From Intrasporangiaceae bacterium URHB0013 (GTDB taxonomy: Bacteria > Actinomycetota > Actinomycetes > Actinomycetales > Dermatophilaceae), in assembly GCA_000620545.1 (NCBI GenBank), contig KK211149.1:43862-107861 (forward strand): DNA of 64,000 nucleotides, given 5' to 3'. The translations under genes and the position numbers were made by a program. Position 1 is the first letter of the stretch. The number at the start of each line of letters is the position of its first letter. Shown piece by piece: positions 25,947 through 34,693 of the stretch. The notes beneath the pieces are model-generated. The model worked only from the letters and a program-made list of their open reading frames with translations. It did no database searches and had not been told where the DNA came from.

Positions 25947-25976
25947 GGACCGGCACCCCTCTGACGATGCCGGTCC
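25947..25976 (-). terminator. Hairpin downstream of the phoX remnant
   Basis: A 9-bp stem (GGACCGGCA and its complement) with a 12-base loop lies 30 bases beyond the remnant's stop on the minus strand. It looks like the original terminator of the lost gene. Confidence 0.5.
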
Positions 25977-26005
25977 CCGCTTTCACGTGGTGTGGGAGAT
26001 GCCGC

Positions 26006-26239
26006 TCACCTGCGGTACGAGACGACGACGCTCGGGTGCGGGAAGCCGTCGGTGTGCGGCCACGTGTTCGACGGTGTCTCGAAGGTGGCGCCTTCGGTCT
26101 CGCCGGGGTGCTGCACGGCGACGAACACGGAGAGCTCGTCCTCGCTGACCAGCGGGCCGCACGTCTCCGCGCCGAACGGCACGGTGAGAAACTGCTCGAC
26201 CTTGCCGCGATCCGGGCCTGCCACGGGGTCGGGCGAGGC
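26006..26239 (-). pseudogene. phoX: C-terminal remnant of a PhoX-type (DUF839) alkaline phosphatase
   Basis: The minus-strand frame reads DPVAGPDRGKVEQFLTVPFG, then AETCGPLVSEDE, FVAVQHPGETEGATFE and a terminal RPS/HPSVVVSYRR-like end, which I recognise as the last ~75 residues of actinobacterial PhoX phosphatases, including the FxxVQHPGE block and the natural stop. Upstream of about 26239 the frame loses all resemblance, and roughly 600 residues of the enzyme are missing. The remnant cannot be functional as a phosphatase. It keeps a hairpin at its 3' end. The lost part ended close to where the neighbouring frameshifted glycosyltransferase begins, so one deletion or insertion event may have brought the two together. 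Confidence 0.75.
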
Positions 26240-26311
26240 GTGGTCGCGGCCCGACCTGCCGAGTTCCCGCGAACCAGGTCAGGACGCGCGCCTCGTGGGA
26301 CTCTGGGCGCC

Positions 26312-27507
26312 ATGCGGGTCCTCTTCTCGACGACCGCCGGCACCGGCCACTTCACGCCGATGGTCCCGGTCGCGCGCGCGTGCCTCGAGGCGGGTCACGA
26401 CGTGCGCGTCGCGGCGCCGGAGTCGTTCGCGAGCCACGTGGCAGACGCGGGCCTCGAGCACGTGCCCTTCGACGACGTGCCACCGGACGTGATGGGCGCC
26501 GTCTTCGCGAGACTGCCCACGATGTCGCGGGAGGAGGCCAACGTCACGGTGGTCCGCGACATCTTCGGCCGGCTCGACGCGCGGGCGGCCCATCCGAGGG
26601 TGCAGGAGCTCGTCGACGAGTGGGCACCTGACATCGTCCTGCGCGACCCGACTGAGTTCGGGTCGCTGGCAGCTGCGGAGCGGGCCGGTGTCCCGCACGC
26701 CGAGGTGGCGATCGGGCTGGGAAGGGTGCAGCACTGGGCGGGCCGCGAGCTCGTCGAGCCCTTGGACGAGCTCGATGCGTTGGTGGGCCTTGACCCCGGG
26801 ACGTGCGCCGCAGGTATGGCGTCGGCGGCGGTCCTCTCGTCGGTGCCGCCGAGCCTGGACTTCTCGGGCGATGGGGTGGACCCGAGAGATGTCGAGGCGA
26901 CGGGCATGTCGCGCGTCATGCGCTTCCGTGACAGCGAGGCTCGTTCCCGTGTGGGTGCGCTTCCGGGGCCTGGGGCGACGCCGATCACCCGCTCGTCTAC
27001 GTCACGTTCGGGTCGGTGACGGCGGGCTTCGACGCGATGAGCTCGGTCTTCCGGCTCTCGCTCGATGCCCTGGCCGGGCTGCCCCTGAGAGTGCTGCTGA
27101 CGACGGGACACGCGGGCGACCCCGAGGCGCTGGGTCCGTGGCCGCAGAACGCACACGTCGAGCAGTGGTGGCCTCAGGACGACATCATGCCCCTGGCATC
27201 GGCGATGGTCGGTCACGGCGGCTTCGGCACCATGATGTCGGCCCTCGTCGCCGGTGTGCCGCAGGTACTTGTGCCGCTCTTCGCCTTCGACCAGGAGGTC
27301 AACGCCCGACGCATCGACGAGGTCGGTGCGGGCGTGCGGCTCGGTGGAGGCCACCACGGCGCGGCGCATCTTTCGGCGGCCGTCACGCGGGTGCTGGGTG
27401 ACGCGGGAATCCGAACGACGGCGGAGCGGCTCGCCGCCGAGGTCGCGTCACTGTCGGACGTGGCGGAGGTCGTCACCTCAATCGAGGCTCTCACGAGAGG
27501 CGACTGA
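26312..27507 (+). pseudogene. GT1 (MGT/UGT-type) glycosyltransferase, interrupted by a frameshift
   Basis: The first frame (from ATG 26312) opens MRVLFSTTAGTGHFTPMVPV, the usual start of macrolide/CIII-type GT-B enzymes, and runs well to about 26970. The family sequence then continues in another frame from W at 26971 (WGDADHPLVYVTFGSV) to the stop at 27507, including HVEQWWPQDDIMP and GHGGFGTMMSALVAGVPQVL, the donor-binding core. A one-base loss within the G-rich run at 26965-26975 explains the shift. Corrected, the protein would be about 398 residues, normal for the family. It is either a real pseudogene or a sequencing error in a homopolymer-like run. Confidence 0.8.
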
Positions 27508-27660
27508 GCCGGCTGCATGCAGTCGCTGCGCCACTCACCTTCCTTGCCACTCAGCGGATGTGGCCGAGGTCGCCACCTCCATCGAGGCTCTCACGAGAGG
27601 CGACCGAGCCGGCTGCATGCAGTCGCTGCGCCACTCGGCTTCCTTGCCACTCAGCGGATG
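27461..27660. repeat. 100-bp imperfect tandem duplication at a convergent gene junction
   Basis: Bases 27461-27560 and 27561-27660 are two head-to-tail copies of exactly 100 bp, differing at six positions. Each copy spans the last codons of the glycosyltransferase, the spacer (with the palindrome CTGCATGCAG) and the last 10 bases of the convergent thioesterase. Copy 2 has CGA where copy 1 has the TGA stop. Confidence 0.9.
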
Positions 27661-28601
27661 TGGCGTTCGGCGTCGACCGCGTTGCGCAGCTCGATGAGAG
27701 CCTGGGCGTGGTCCCACAGGGCGACGTCCTCTTCGCTGACGGGCACCCAGGGGCGAGCGGCCACCGCGTTGCCGTCCACGTCGAGCGGCACGAACACCAT
27801 CAGCGAGTGGGTCGTCAGGTCCAGGTCACCGGTGGACGGGTCCCCCGAGCGGACGTGCACGCTGATGTGCATGCTGGACGTGCCCGTGAACAGCAGTCTC
27901 GCCTCCACCTCGACGAGGTGCCCGATCCGCAGGGGTCGGTAGAAGCGGACCCCTCCGGCGTAGACGGCGACGTTGGAGGCAGAGCTGGTCCACTGGGTGG
28001 CGAGCACGTGGGCGGCCTCGTCGATCCAGCGCATGACGATGCCGCCGTGCACCTTGCCGCCCCAGTTGACGTCGGTCGGTGCGGCGAGGAAGCGGAGCAC
28101 GGCACGGGGGGCAGTGCCGGCATCGCTGTAGGTCTGGGCGGCCATGGCGGTGGCGATCTCGTTGCGCAGGTCGATCCGCCTGACGGCGCTCTCCTGCCAC
28201 TCGCGGTCGCGCTCGTCCGTGGGGACGAGCTGCGCGACGGGCGTCGGCTTGCCGTGCTCGTCGACGGCGACGAAGACCATGATGCAGTCGGTCGTCGGAC
28301 GGAGGTCACCGTCCTTGGGGTTTCCTGCTGAGACGCTGACGAGGATGTGCATGCTCGTCGTGCCGGTGTGGATCACGCGGGCCGTGGCCTCGACGAGGTC
28401 GCCGACCTCGACCGGCCGGGTGAAGCGCACGTTGCCGACGTAGGCCGTGACGCTGTAGGTCCCGCTCCAGCCCGCGGCCGCGGCGTAGCCGGCCTTGTCG
28501 ATCCACTCGAGCACGCGGCCGCCGCCGACGGTGCCGGAGTAGCCGGCGTCCGTGGGGGCGGCCAGGAAGCGCAGGGTGATCTCTCTGGCGCCGCGTGGCA
28601 T
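27651..28601 (-). CDS. Acyl-CoA thioesterase with two hotdog domains
   Basis: The 316-residue protein is two tandem hotdog domains (about 1-150 and 160-316) of the Acot/YciA type. Each begins LRFLAAPTD and has the central-helix motif: GGGRVLEWIDKAG in the first and VHGGIVMRWIDEAA in the second. The first lacks the usual HGG His, so activity may reside in composite sites or one domain. It should hydrolyse acyl-CoA thioesters in the cytoplasm. The ATG has GAGGAGG upstream. The stop (HIR then TGA) lies in the second copy of the 100-bp duplication. An open frame upstream of 28601 is not similar and is ignored. Confidence 0.87.
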   Translation of the reverse strand: MPRGAREITLRFLAAPTDAGYSGTVGGGRVLEWIDKAGYAAAAGWSGTYSVTAYVGNVRFTRPVEVGDLVEATARVIHTGTTSMHILVSVSAGNPKDGDLRPTTDCIMVFVAVDEHGKPTPVAQLVPTDERDREWQESAVRRIDLRNEIATAMAAQTYSDAGTAPRAVLRFLAAPTDVNWGGKVHGGIVMRWIDEAAHVLATQWTSSASNVAVYAGGVRFYRPLRIGHLVEVEARLLFTGTSSMHISVHVRSGDPSTGDLDLTTHSLMVFVPLDVDGNAVAARPWVPVSEEDVALWDHAQALIELRNAVDAERHIR

Positions 28602-28749
28602 GGGGGGTCCTCCTCGAGCCAGGGGTGTCGGGAACGAGCGTGCCAGAGCCGGGCTGGTCATGGGCGGCGAGTCCGTGGGCCGGGAGAGCAGACCGTACGG
28701 CTTCTGGCGGACGGCCGGCGCGCCGGGCACGATGCTGAGGGGAGGCCGC

Positions 28750-31700
28750 TCAGCTGGTTCCGGGTCCGACCTCCGGCTGGGCCCTCGAGTCGGTGGTCCG
28801 ATGCGACCCGGGCTCGAGGTGGGCGACCTGGATCGGCGTCGACAGGCCGTCGACGACGAGGTGGCCGCGGCCGGGCCGACGGGTCGTCTCGAGGTCGAGC
28901 CGGACGTCCAGGACGTCACCGTCGGCCGGAGACGTCGCACCCAGCAGGATCCCGACGCCGTCACGGGCCACTTCGGGCACGATGCCGCGAAAGGCGCCGT
29001 TCGCGCGGGTCAGCTCCGCGCCGACCACGACAACCCCGTCCGTGCCGTCGACGAGGCGAACGACCTCCACGAGCGGAGCCTCCACGGGGCTGCCGTCGAC
29101 GAGCTCCGTGTCGTCGACGAGAACACACAGGTCCGGGTCGTCCTGCCGGGCACCGATGAGCTCCGTGGCGTCGTGCTGGGTGAGCTGCACGCACTCATGG
29201 AGGGTCGCCCACGTCGTCAGCGGGGAGCGGCGGGGACTCATGACGGCGAGGTGCCGGCCCTGCGAGAGCAGCTGGTCAGCGATGGTCACGAGAGTGGACG
29301 AGCGCCCTGACCGGTTCGGGCCCGCGACGAGGACGCGACGCCGCCCCGCGGCGAGGGGCAGGGCCAGGGGAGCGGACTCGTCACCACCGATGCCGATCCA
29401 CACGCGGTCCCCTGCAGGGGGTAGGTCATCGGCCTCCACCCGCTCCGGCAGTGCCGCGACGCGCCAGGGCACGGGCAGGCGCTTGTGGGCACCGGCACGA
29501 GCCCCTGGTCCCGGTCCGATCCCGTCGCGCCGGTGCGCGCCCACGATCCCGGCCACGGCGTTCGCGACCGCACCGGAGCCGGCGCCGGCGCCAGGCATCG
29601 CGAGCTGCACCTCGCGGCCGGTCTGGAGGTCGATCGCGCGCCCCGCGGGGCGGGCGGCGGCGGCGAAGTCGAGGGAGACGCCGGCGAGGGTGAGGTCCAA
29701 GGGGTCCGGCATCGGGAGGACCAGTCGTCGCTGGAGGTGGCCGGGCAGCCTGCCGGAGAGGAGGGCCCGTCCTCCCGTGATGGCGAAGCGCACCCCGGCG
29801 GCCGGGCCATCGCGGAGCAGACGGTGGAGGTCGTCGACCGGAGCACCGTGGTCGATGGCCGCCAGGGACTCCTCGACCGACTCCCAGCCGTCGACGAGCA
29901 CGACGGTTGTGTCAGCTCCGGGCTCGTCCCCGTCGACGAGCCGGAGCAGGCGCCGGATGAGGCGTCGGGTGCGCGCCGCGTCTCCCGAGTCGGTCACCGT
30001 CCCGACGTGGGGGAGCGGCTCGAGCGTGGCGCACGGTCCGGCGATGCCTTGGAGGACGTGGAGATGCAGCTGCGCGGGGGTCGCGTTCCCTGCGAGTGCG
30101 AGCGCCAGCGCCACGAGGGCAGTGGAGCGCCCGGAGCCGGGTCCGCCTGCGATGCCGAGGTGCCCGTGGTCGCCGGCGTGCCACCAGATCGTGTCCTGAC
30201 GCTGTTCGTCGGGCACGTCGACCAGACCCAGCGGCACGGCTCGCCACCCGGTCGACTCCGGGGACCTCGGCTCGAGCGCCAGTACGTCGGCGGTGGTGAG
30301 CGCTGTCGGTAGCGGTGGAAGCCACGGTGGAGGCGATGACGGGATGCCGGAGCGACGAGCGGCGGCGTTTGCGGCATCGACGACCGCGAGCAGCTCGGTT
30401 CGTCGTGGTGATCCACCGTCCAGCGCGAGGTCGCGTGGCTTGACCGGCGCGAGCAGGTCGCGCTCGACGACGCGGATGGACTCCGGTCCCGCGGATTCCT
30501 CGTCCAGCGGTCGCCCCAGGTAGGCGGTCTGCACCGTGGTCAGAACTCGGTCGCCCGATCGCACGCAGGCCCGGCCGGGACACCGGGGATCCAGCGACGC
30601 GGCAGCCGCAGCGTCGACGACGTCCTCGCTGTCGGCGCGGTCCCGGACCCGCAGTGCGATGCGGAGGGCGACGTTGGCCCTCATGTCGGCTGAGACGATG
30701 CCCGCCGGACGCTGCGTCGCCAGCACGAGATGGACCCCGAGGGACCGGCCGAGGGACGCCACCCGCACGAGCCCGGCGATGAAGTCGGGGAACTCGTCGG
30801 CGAGGACCTTGAACTCGTCCACGACGATGACCAGCCTGGACAGGGGAGGGAGCTCACGGCATACGGCTGCGGCGCTGCGGTAGTGGTCGAGGTCGCGTAC
30901 CGATGCCCGCGAGAGCAGTCGCTCGCGGCGCTTCATCTCGGCGCCCAGCGAGGTGAGCGCTCGAGCGGTGAGGTGCGCATCGAGGTCGGTGACGAGGCCG
31001 ACGGTGTGCGGGAGGTGGGCGCAGTCGCTGAAGGCCGCGCCGCCCTTGTAGTCGACGAGCAGGAAGCCCAGCTCGTCCGGTCGGTTGCTCACGGCGAGAC
31101 CGGTCACGAGGGCCTGGAGGAGCTCCGACTTGCCCGATCCCGTGGTCCCGCCCACGAGCACGTGCGGACCGTCGACGGCCAGGTCGATCGTGAGGTCACC
31201 GTCGGTCGTCCGGCCCAGGAGGGCAACGGGCCGACCGGTGCTGCGAGACCACGACCGTGCCAGGCCGTCGGCCGTCGTCGGGTCGACACCTGCTGCCCGA
31301 TGCAGCTCGATGAAAGAGACGTCACGCGGCAGGGCTCCCTGACCGCTCTCGGGCGTGGCATCGACGAAGGGCGACATCGCCCGGCTCACCGTCTCGAGCC
31401 AGCCCGGGGACGGCAGGTCGGGGACCACCCCGACGAGCGTGCGGCCGTCTTCACGCACCGTGGCCGACAGCCCGGTGTCGGCCACCTCCACCGAGGCGTG
31501 CGTCTCGACCGGGAGCGCGGTGACGTCGCGGTCCAGGCACAGGAAGGCGATCCCCGCCCGGGGCCCGTCCCTCAGGAGGTCTGCGACTCCGGGAAGGGCT
31601 CTCAGCGCGCGAGCCCCGTCGAGGACGACGACGAGATCGGGGGCCGGGCGCTGCGTCTCTGTCCAGCGACCCTCGCCGGCCGCGAGACGGACATCGGCGA

Positions 31701-33087
31701 GAGCTCGGAGGCTGGAGAGATGTCGCGTCACGTCCTCCGGACCGCCGGCGAGGCGCGCCGCCGAACCGTCGTCGTCGCGGAGGTGCGGGAGATGGGCAGC
31801 CCACTCCCAGTCGAGGGCGCGGTGACGCGTGTCGGTGAGGACGTGAAGGCCGAGGTGGCGCGGGGTGTGCCAGGTCGCCACCTGCAGGACCAGGCCACCG
31901 ACGATCGAGAGGGTGTGCTCCCGGGGGCCCGCGACCCCGACGACGCCTGACCTTCCGAGATCCACGACGGCAGGCAGCCGGGCGACCTCCGGAAGCCCGT
32001 CGGGTGCCGGACCCGTGATGGCGACTGCGGCCCGCTGGGTCGCGGTCCCGATCCGGAGAACCAGGTGGTCGTCGTCCGACGGCCGGCGCTCCCACAGACG
32101 GGTGCCGCAGCGACGAACGACGTCCCCCAGGTGCCCGAGGTCGGGATGCTGCTCGCGCCGTCGCGCTGCGTCCGCCCCGGCCGCCGCCTCGAGCTCGGCC
32201 CGGGCCTGGGCCAGCCGCGCTGCGTGCTCGCGGACCTGGCTGCGCTGGGACACCCGTCCGGCGCGCCGGTCACTCCACCACTGGCCCAGGAGGAGGACCG
32301 GTGACATCAGGGCGAAGAGGAGCAGGGCGGGCGAGGACAGGGCGACGGCGAGCACGGTGGACACGGCCACGGGCGCGAGGGAGGTCAGGAGCGGCATACG
32401 GTGACGCTCCGGTGGGCTGGGTGCTTCGGGGAAGCTCACCGACGGCGGCGTGCCGGCGTGGCGGAAGCGTGGCTGCCGGTGGATGCGGACCTCGCCGTCG
32501 ATGATGCCGCGGTGTGCGGGCCGGACGTCCGCGCCACCGAGCACGAGGGTGGTCGAGCCCAGGGTGAGGTGCTGTCCGGGTCGCAGTCGCGCGCCTTCAC
32601 CACCCGGCAGTGGGGCTCCCTCGATGCGCGAACCGTTGGTCGGATGGAGGTCCGTGACCGTGACGTCGTCCGTGGCGACCACCACCACGGCGTGCGCGCG
32701 CGAGACACCGGGGTCATCGAGGCGGACGTCCGCGGAAGCGGCCCGGCCGATGACGTGCTCACCTCGGCCGAGGGACACGACCCGCCCCGCGCCGACGCCG
32801 TTGGCCACCCGCAGCTGGACGGCGCCACGACCTGGCGGGCGGGCGACGGGATCGTCGGCCCGCGCGACCGCGAGGAGGGCGCCCCGCAGGAGCGGCGGCG
32901 AACCGATCACGTCGCTGTCGGAGACGAGTCGGCCATCGACCTGGAAACCGCCCCCCGGGACGTCGGCCAGGGCCGCGAGCCGGGCACGGACGTCGCCGAA
33001 GGGTGTGCCGGCCGCGGCCTCGATGGTGAGGTGTCGCGCGGGCACGTCGAGGCAGTGGGTGTCGATGACGGTCACGGTCAGTCGCAC
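28750..33087 (-). CDS. FHA-domain FtsK/SpoIIIE-type ATPase (EccC/EssC-like), solitary
   Basis: The 1445-residue protein starts at GTG with AAGGAGG upstream. Residues 1-75 look like a ubiquitin-like/EccD-type fold, 90-185 are an FHA domain (GR at 114-115, SRAH at 129-132, NG at 151-152), and 232-270 hold two membrane helices. Three FtsK-type ATPase modules follow. The first has an intact Walker A GGTTGSGKSE near 646 and Walker B VIVVDE. The second (GGPGSGRST near 979) and third (GPNRSGRSS near 1256) have Arg in place of the P-loop Lys. That pattern matches EssC/EccC of type VII secretion, with FHA as in firmicute EssC. No WXG100, EccB, EccD, EccE or mycosin gene is in the window. Confidence 0.85.
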   Translation of the reverse strand: MRLTVTVIDTHCLDVPARHLTIEAAAGTPFGDVRARLAALADVPGGGFQVDGRLVSDSDVIGSPPLLRGALLAVARADDPVARPPGRGAVQLRVANGVGAGRVVSLGRGEHVIGRAASADVRLDDPGVSRAHAVVVVATDDVTVTDLHPTNGSRIEGAPLPGGEGARLRPGQHLTLGSTTLVLGGADVRPAHRGIIDGEVRIHRQPRFRHAGTPPSVSFPEAPSPPERHRMPLLTSLAPVAVSTVLAVALSSPALLLFALMSPVLLLGQWWSDRRAGRVSQRSQVREHAARLAQARAELEAAAGADAARRREQHPDLGHLGDVVRRCGTRLWERRPSDDDHLVLRIGTATQRAAVAITGPAPDGLPEVARLPAVVDLGRSGVVGVAGPREHTLSIVGGLVLQVATWHTPRHLGLHVLTDTRHRALDWEWAAHLPHLRDDDGSAARLAGGPEDVTRHLSSLRALADVRLAAGEGRWTETQRPAPDLVVVLDGARALRALPGVADLLRDGPRAGIAFLCLDRDVTALPVETHASVEVADTGLSATVREDGRTLVGVVPDLPSPGWLETVSRAMSPFVDATPESGQGALPRDVSFIELHRAAGVDPTTADGLARSWSRSTGRPVALLGRTTDGDLTIDLAVDGPHVLVGGTTGSGKSELLQALVTGLAVSNRPDELGFLLVDYKGGAAFSDCAHLPHTVGLVTDLDAHLTARALTSLGAEMKRRERLLSRASVRDLDHYRSAAAVCRELPPLSRLVIVVDEFKVLADEFPDFIAGLVRVASLGRSLGVHLVLATQRPAGIVSADMRANVALRIALRVRDRADSEDVVDAAAAASLDPRCPGRACVRSGDRVLTTVQTAYLGRPLDEESAGPESIRVVERDLLAPVKPRDLALDGGSPRRTELLAVVDAANAAARRSGIPSSPPPWLPPLPTALTTADVLALEPRSPESTGWRAVPLGLVDVPDEQRQDTIWWHAGDHGHLGIAGGPGSGRSTALVALALALAGNATPAQLHLHVLQGIAGPCATLEPLPHVGTVTDSGDAARTRRLIRRLLRLVDGDEPGADTTVVLVDGWESVEESLAAIDHGAPVDDLHRLLRDGPAAGVRFAITGGRALLSGRLPGHLQRRLVLPMPDPLDLTLAGVSLDFAAAARPAGRAIDLQTGREVQLAMPGAGAGSGAVANAVAGIVGAHRRDGIGPGPGARAGAHKRLPVPWRVAALPERVEADDLPPAGDRVWIGIGGDESAPLALPLAAGRRRVLVAGPNRSGRSSTLVTIADQLLSQGRHLAVMSPRRSPLTTWATLHECVQLTQHDATELIGARQDDPDLCVLVDDTELVDGSPVEAPLVEVVRLVDGTDGVVVVGAELTRANGAFRGIVPEVARDGVGILLGATSPADGDVLDVRLDLETTRRPGRGHLVVDGLSTPIQVAHLEPGSHRTTDSRAQPEVGPGTS

Positions 33088-33293
33088 CAGAGCCTCCTTC
33101 TCGCGGTGCTGGTGGTGCTCCCATGAGATGCCCCGAGCACCGGATGACCCCGCCCCTGTGCACAGGTGTGGAGGACGGCGGCCGCGAGGGCCGGCCGTCG
33201 GCTACGGTGCCACGTCGCCTTCGAGAGTGCTGCCTCGAGCCCGGGGGCCGCGTCGCGCCCCCATCCACCGCCGGCGCTATAGCCTCAGTGAGC

Positions 33294-34256
33294 ATGAGCG
33301 ACTCCGAGCAGCTCGTCGCCGAGCTCGTCGACAGCATCACGGCGCAGTTTCCCGTGCACCGGGGCTTCATCGAGCAGGCCGTCCAAGGAGCCACCGACGA
33401 GGAACGCGACCGTCTCGGCGGCTATCTCGAGTTCTGTCTGGCCAAGGGTCTGTCACTCGACTACCTCGCCGAGAGCTACCTGACGATCCTCGGTGACACC
33501 CTGGACGAGCAGCAGTACTTCCGTGCACACGGGCACTATCGGCATGCGACCTTCGCCGACGTCGCCGAGTCGGTGTACCACGACCGCGACTACATGGACC
33601 GCTACATGTACGGCCTGGCCATCACCACCTTCCTGTGGCCCAACCACGTCGCGATGGCACGCTTCCTGCGGCGTTCACTGCCCCGGGACCGTGGCGGCAG
33701 CTACCTGGAGGTCGGACCGGGCCACGGCTTCCTCCTCATGGCGGCGATCGAGACGGGCTCCTTCGACGACTTCCTGGGCGTGGACCTGTCCGCCGCCAGC
33801 GTGGAGCAGACCCGGACGATCGTCGACCACTTCCATCCCGGCGCCCCGGTGCGGGTCGAGCTACGGGACTTCCTCACCGCGGACGACCTGGCGCCGTCAT
33901 CCTTCGACGCCGTCGTCATGGGAGAGGTTCTCGAGCACGTCGAGCAGCCCGAGGTCTTCCTGCGGCGCATCGCGGACCTCGCGAAGCCGGAGGCGTTCGT
34001 GTTCGTGACGACCTGCATCAACGCGCCCGCGGTCGACCACATCTACCTGTGGCGCACGACGGACGAGCTCGAGGCGATGATCACCGGCAGCGGCCTGACG
34101 ATCGTCGAGCCGCTGCGCCTGCCCTACGAGGGCAAGACGCTCGAGCAGTCACGCGACGAGCAGCTGCCGATCAACGTGGCATACGTCCTCGCCAAGACGG
34201 AGGCCGAGGCGGAGGCGGAGGACCAGGACGAGGCCGGGACGAAGGCCACGGCCTGA
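33294..34256 (+). CDS. SAM-dependent class I methyltransferase
   Basis: The 320-residue protein has an alpha-helical N-terminal part (1-125) and a Rossmann methyltransferase domain: YLEVGPGHGFLL (motif I, about 142-153), FLGVDLSAASVEQ (motif II) and SFDAVVMGEVLEHVEQPEVFL (motif IV region, about 203-223). The VLEHV/LEHVEQP motif is typical of UbiG/Coq3-like and glycan methyltransferases. The C-terminus is a Glu/Ala-rich tail. Start ATG 33294 is preferred; GTG 33288 is possible, and a TATAGC -10-like hexamer lies at about 33279-33284, so the message may be nearly leaderless. It ends 5 bases before the convergent VOC gene. The substrate is unknown. Confidence 0.82.
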   Translation: MSDSEQLVAELVDSITAQFPVHRGFIEQAVQGATDEERDRLGGYLEFCLAKGLSLDYLAESYLTILGDTLDEQQYFRAHGHYRHATFADVAESVYHDRDYMDRYMYGLAITTFLWPNHVAMARFLRRSLPRDRGGSYLEVGPGHGFLLMAAIETGSFDDFLGVDLSAASVEQTRTIVDHFHPGAPVRVELRDFLTADDLAPSSFDAVVMGEVLEHVEQPEVFLRRIADLAKPEAFVFVTTCINAPAVDHIYLWRTTDELEAMITGSGLTIVEPLRLPYEGKTLEQSRDEQLPINVAYVLAKTEAEAEAEDQDEAGTKATA

Positions 34257-34261
34257 CCAGG

Positions 34262-34693
34262 TCATCGCTTCGCGCCCATGAGCTCGACGACGAGACCGCT
34301 ACGGCGCTGGACGAAGGCGATGGTGGAGTCGAACGTCACGGCATACGTGGGTGGGACGAGCGGCAGCGCGTCGTTGTGCACCTCGCGCGAGAGCGCGGCG
34401 TCGAGGTCGTCGACCCAGAAGCACAGGTGGTCGAGGCCGCCGCCTCGTTGGAGGCGTGCGGTCACGGGTGAGTCGGCACCGACGAGTGGGGCCACGAGCT
34501 CGACGTCGACGCCCTCGGGCAGGCGGATCAAGGCGCACACGACGCCGAGGGCAGGGTCGTCGGTCGGACCCACGACGAGCTGCCCGCCCGCGTCCTCGAA
34601 CCGTCGGATCCCGCCCTTCATGGACGGCACGACGTAGCCGATGTGGTGCAGTCGTGGGGTCGGGTCGAGTCCCTGCGACGCATCGCGTTCCAT
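34262..34693 (-). CDS. VOC-family protein resembling methylmalonyl-CoA epimerase
   Basis: The 143-residue protein has two beta-alpha-beta modules. Candidate metal ligands sit where methylmalonyl-CoA epimerase has them: His in RLHHIGYVV (16/17), E65 in DVELVAP, H89 in GGLDHLCFWVDDLDAAL and E137 in VVELMG. The size also fits that family. The likely reaction is epimerisation or isomerisation of an acyl thioester next to the carbonyl, but lactoylglutathione-lyase-type activity is not excluded. Its ATG overlaps the stop of the 67-aa membrane protein (TGATG), making it the last gene of the acp-FkbH-MBOAT-SGNH operon and suggesting a role in preparing the acyl group that system transfers. Confidence 0.75.
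   Translation of the reverse strand: MERDASQGLDPTPRLHHIGYVVPSMKGGIRRFEDAGGQLVVGPTDDPALGVVCALIRLPEGVDVELVAPLVGADSPVTARLQRGGGLDHLCFWVDDLDAALSREVHNDALPLVPPTYAVTFDSTIAFVQRRSGLVVELMGAKR

Larger units (their letters stand above)
25862..26311. other. 450-base stretch with terminators and a gene remnant
   Basis: There is no intact gene. It contains a terminator for the VCBS gene (25873-25906), a second hairpin (25947-25976), and an in-frame C-terminal remnant of a PhoX-type phosphatase on the minus strand (26006-26239). Confidence 0.7.

Noticed and set aside
25774..26355. 193-codon minus-strand ORF over the phoX remnant
   Set aside because: It is in a different frame from the PhoX-like sequence and has no family resemblance; the shorter frame ending at 26006 is the meaningful one.
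26965..26975. Programmed ribosomal frameshift in the GT1 gene
   Set aside because: No slippery heptamer or downstream stimulator is evident, and this family is not known for recoding. A mutation or read error is simpler.
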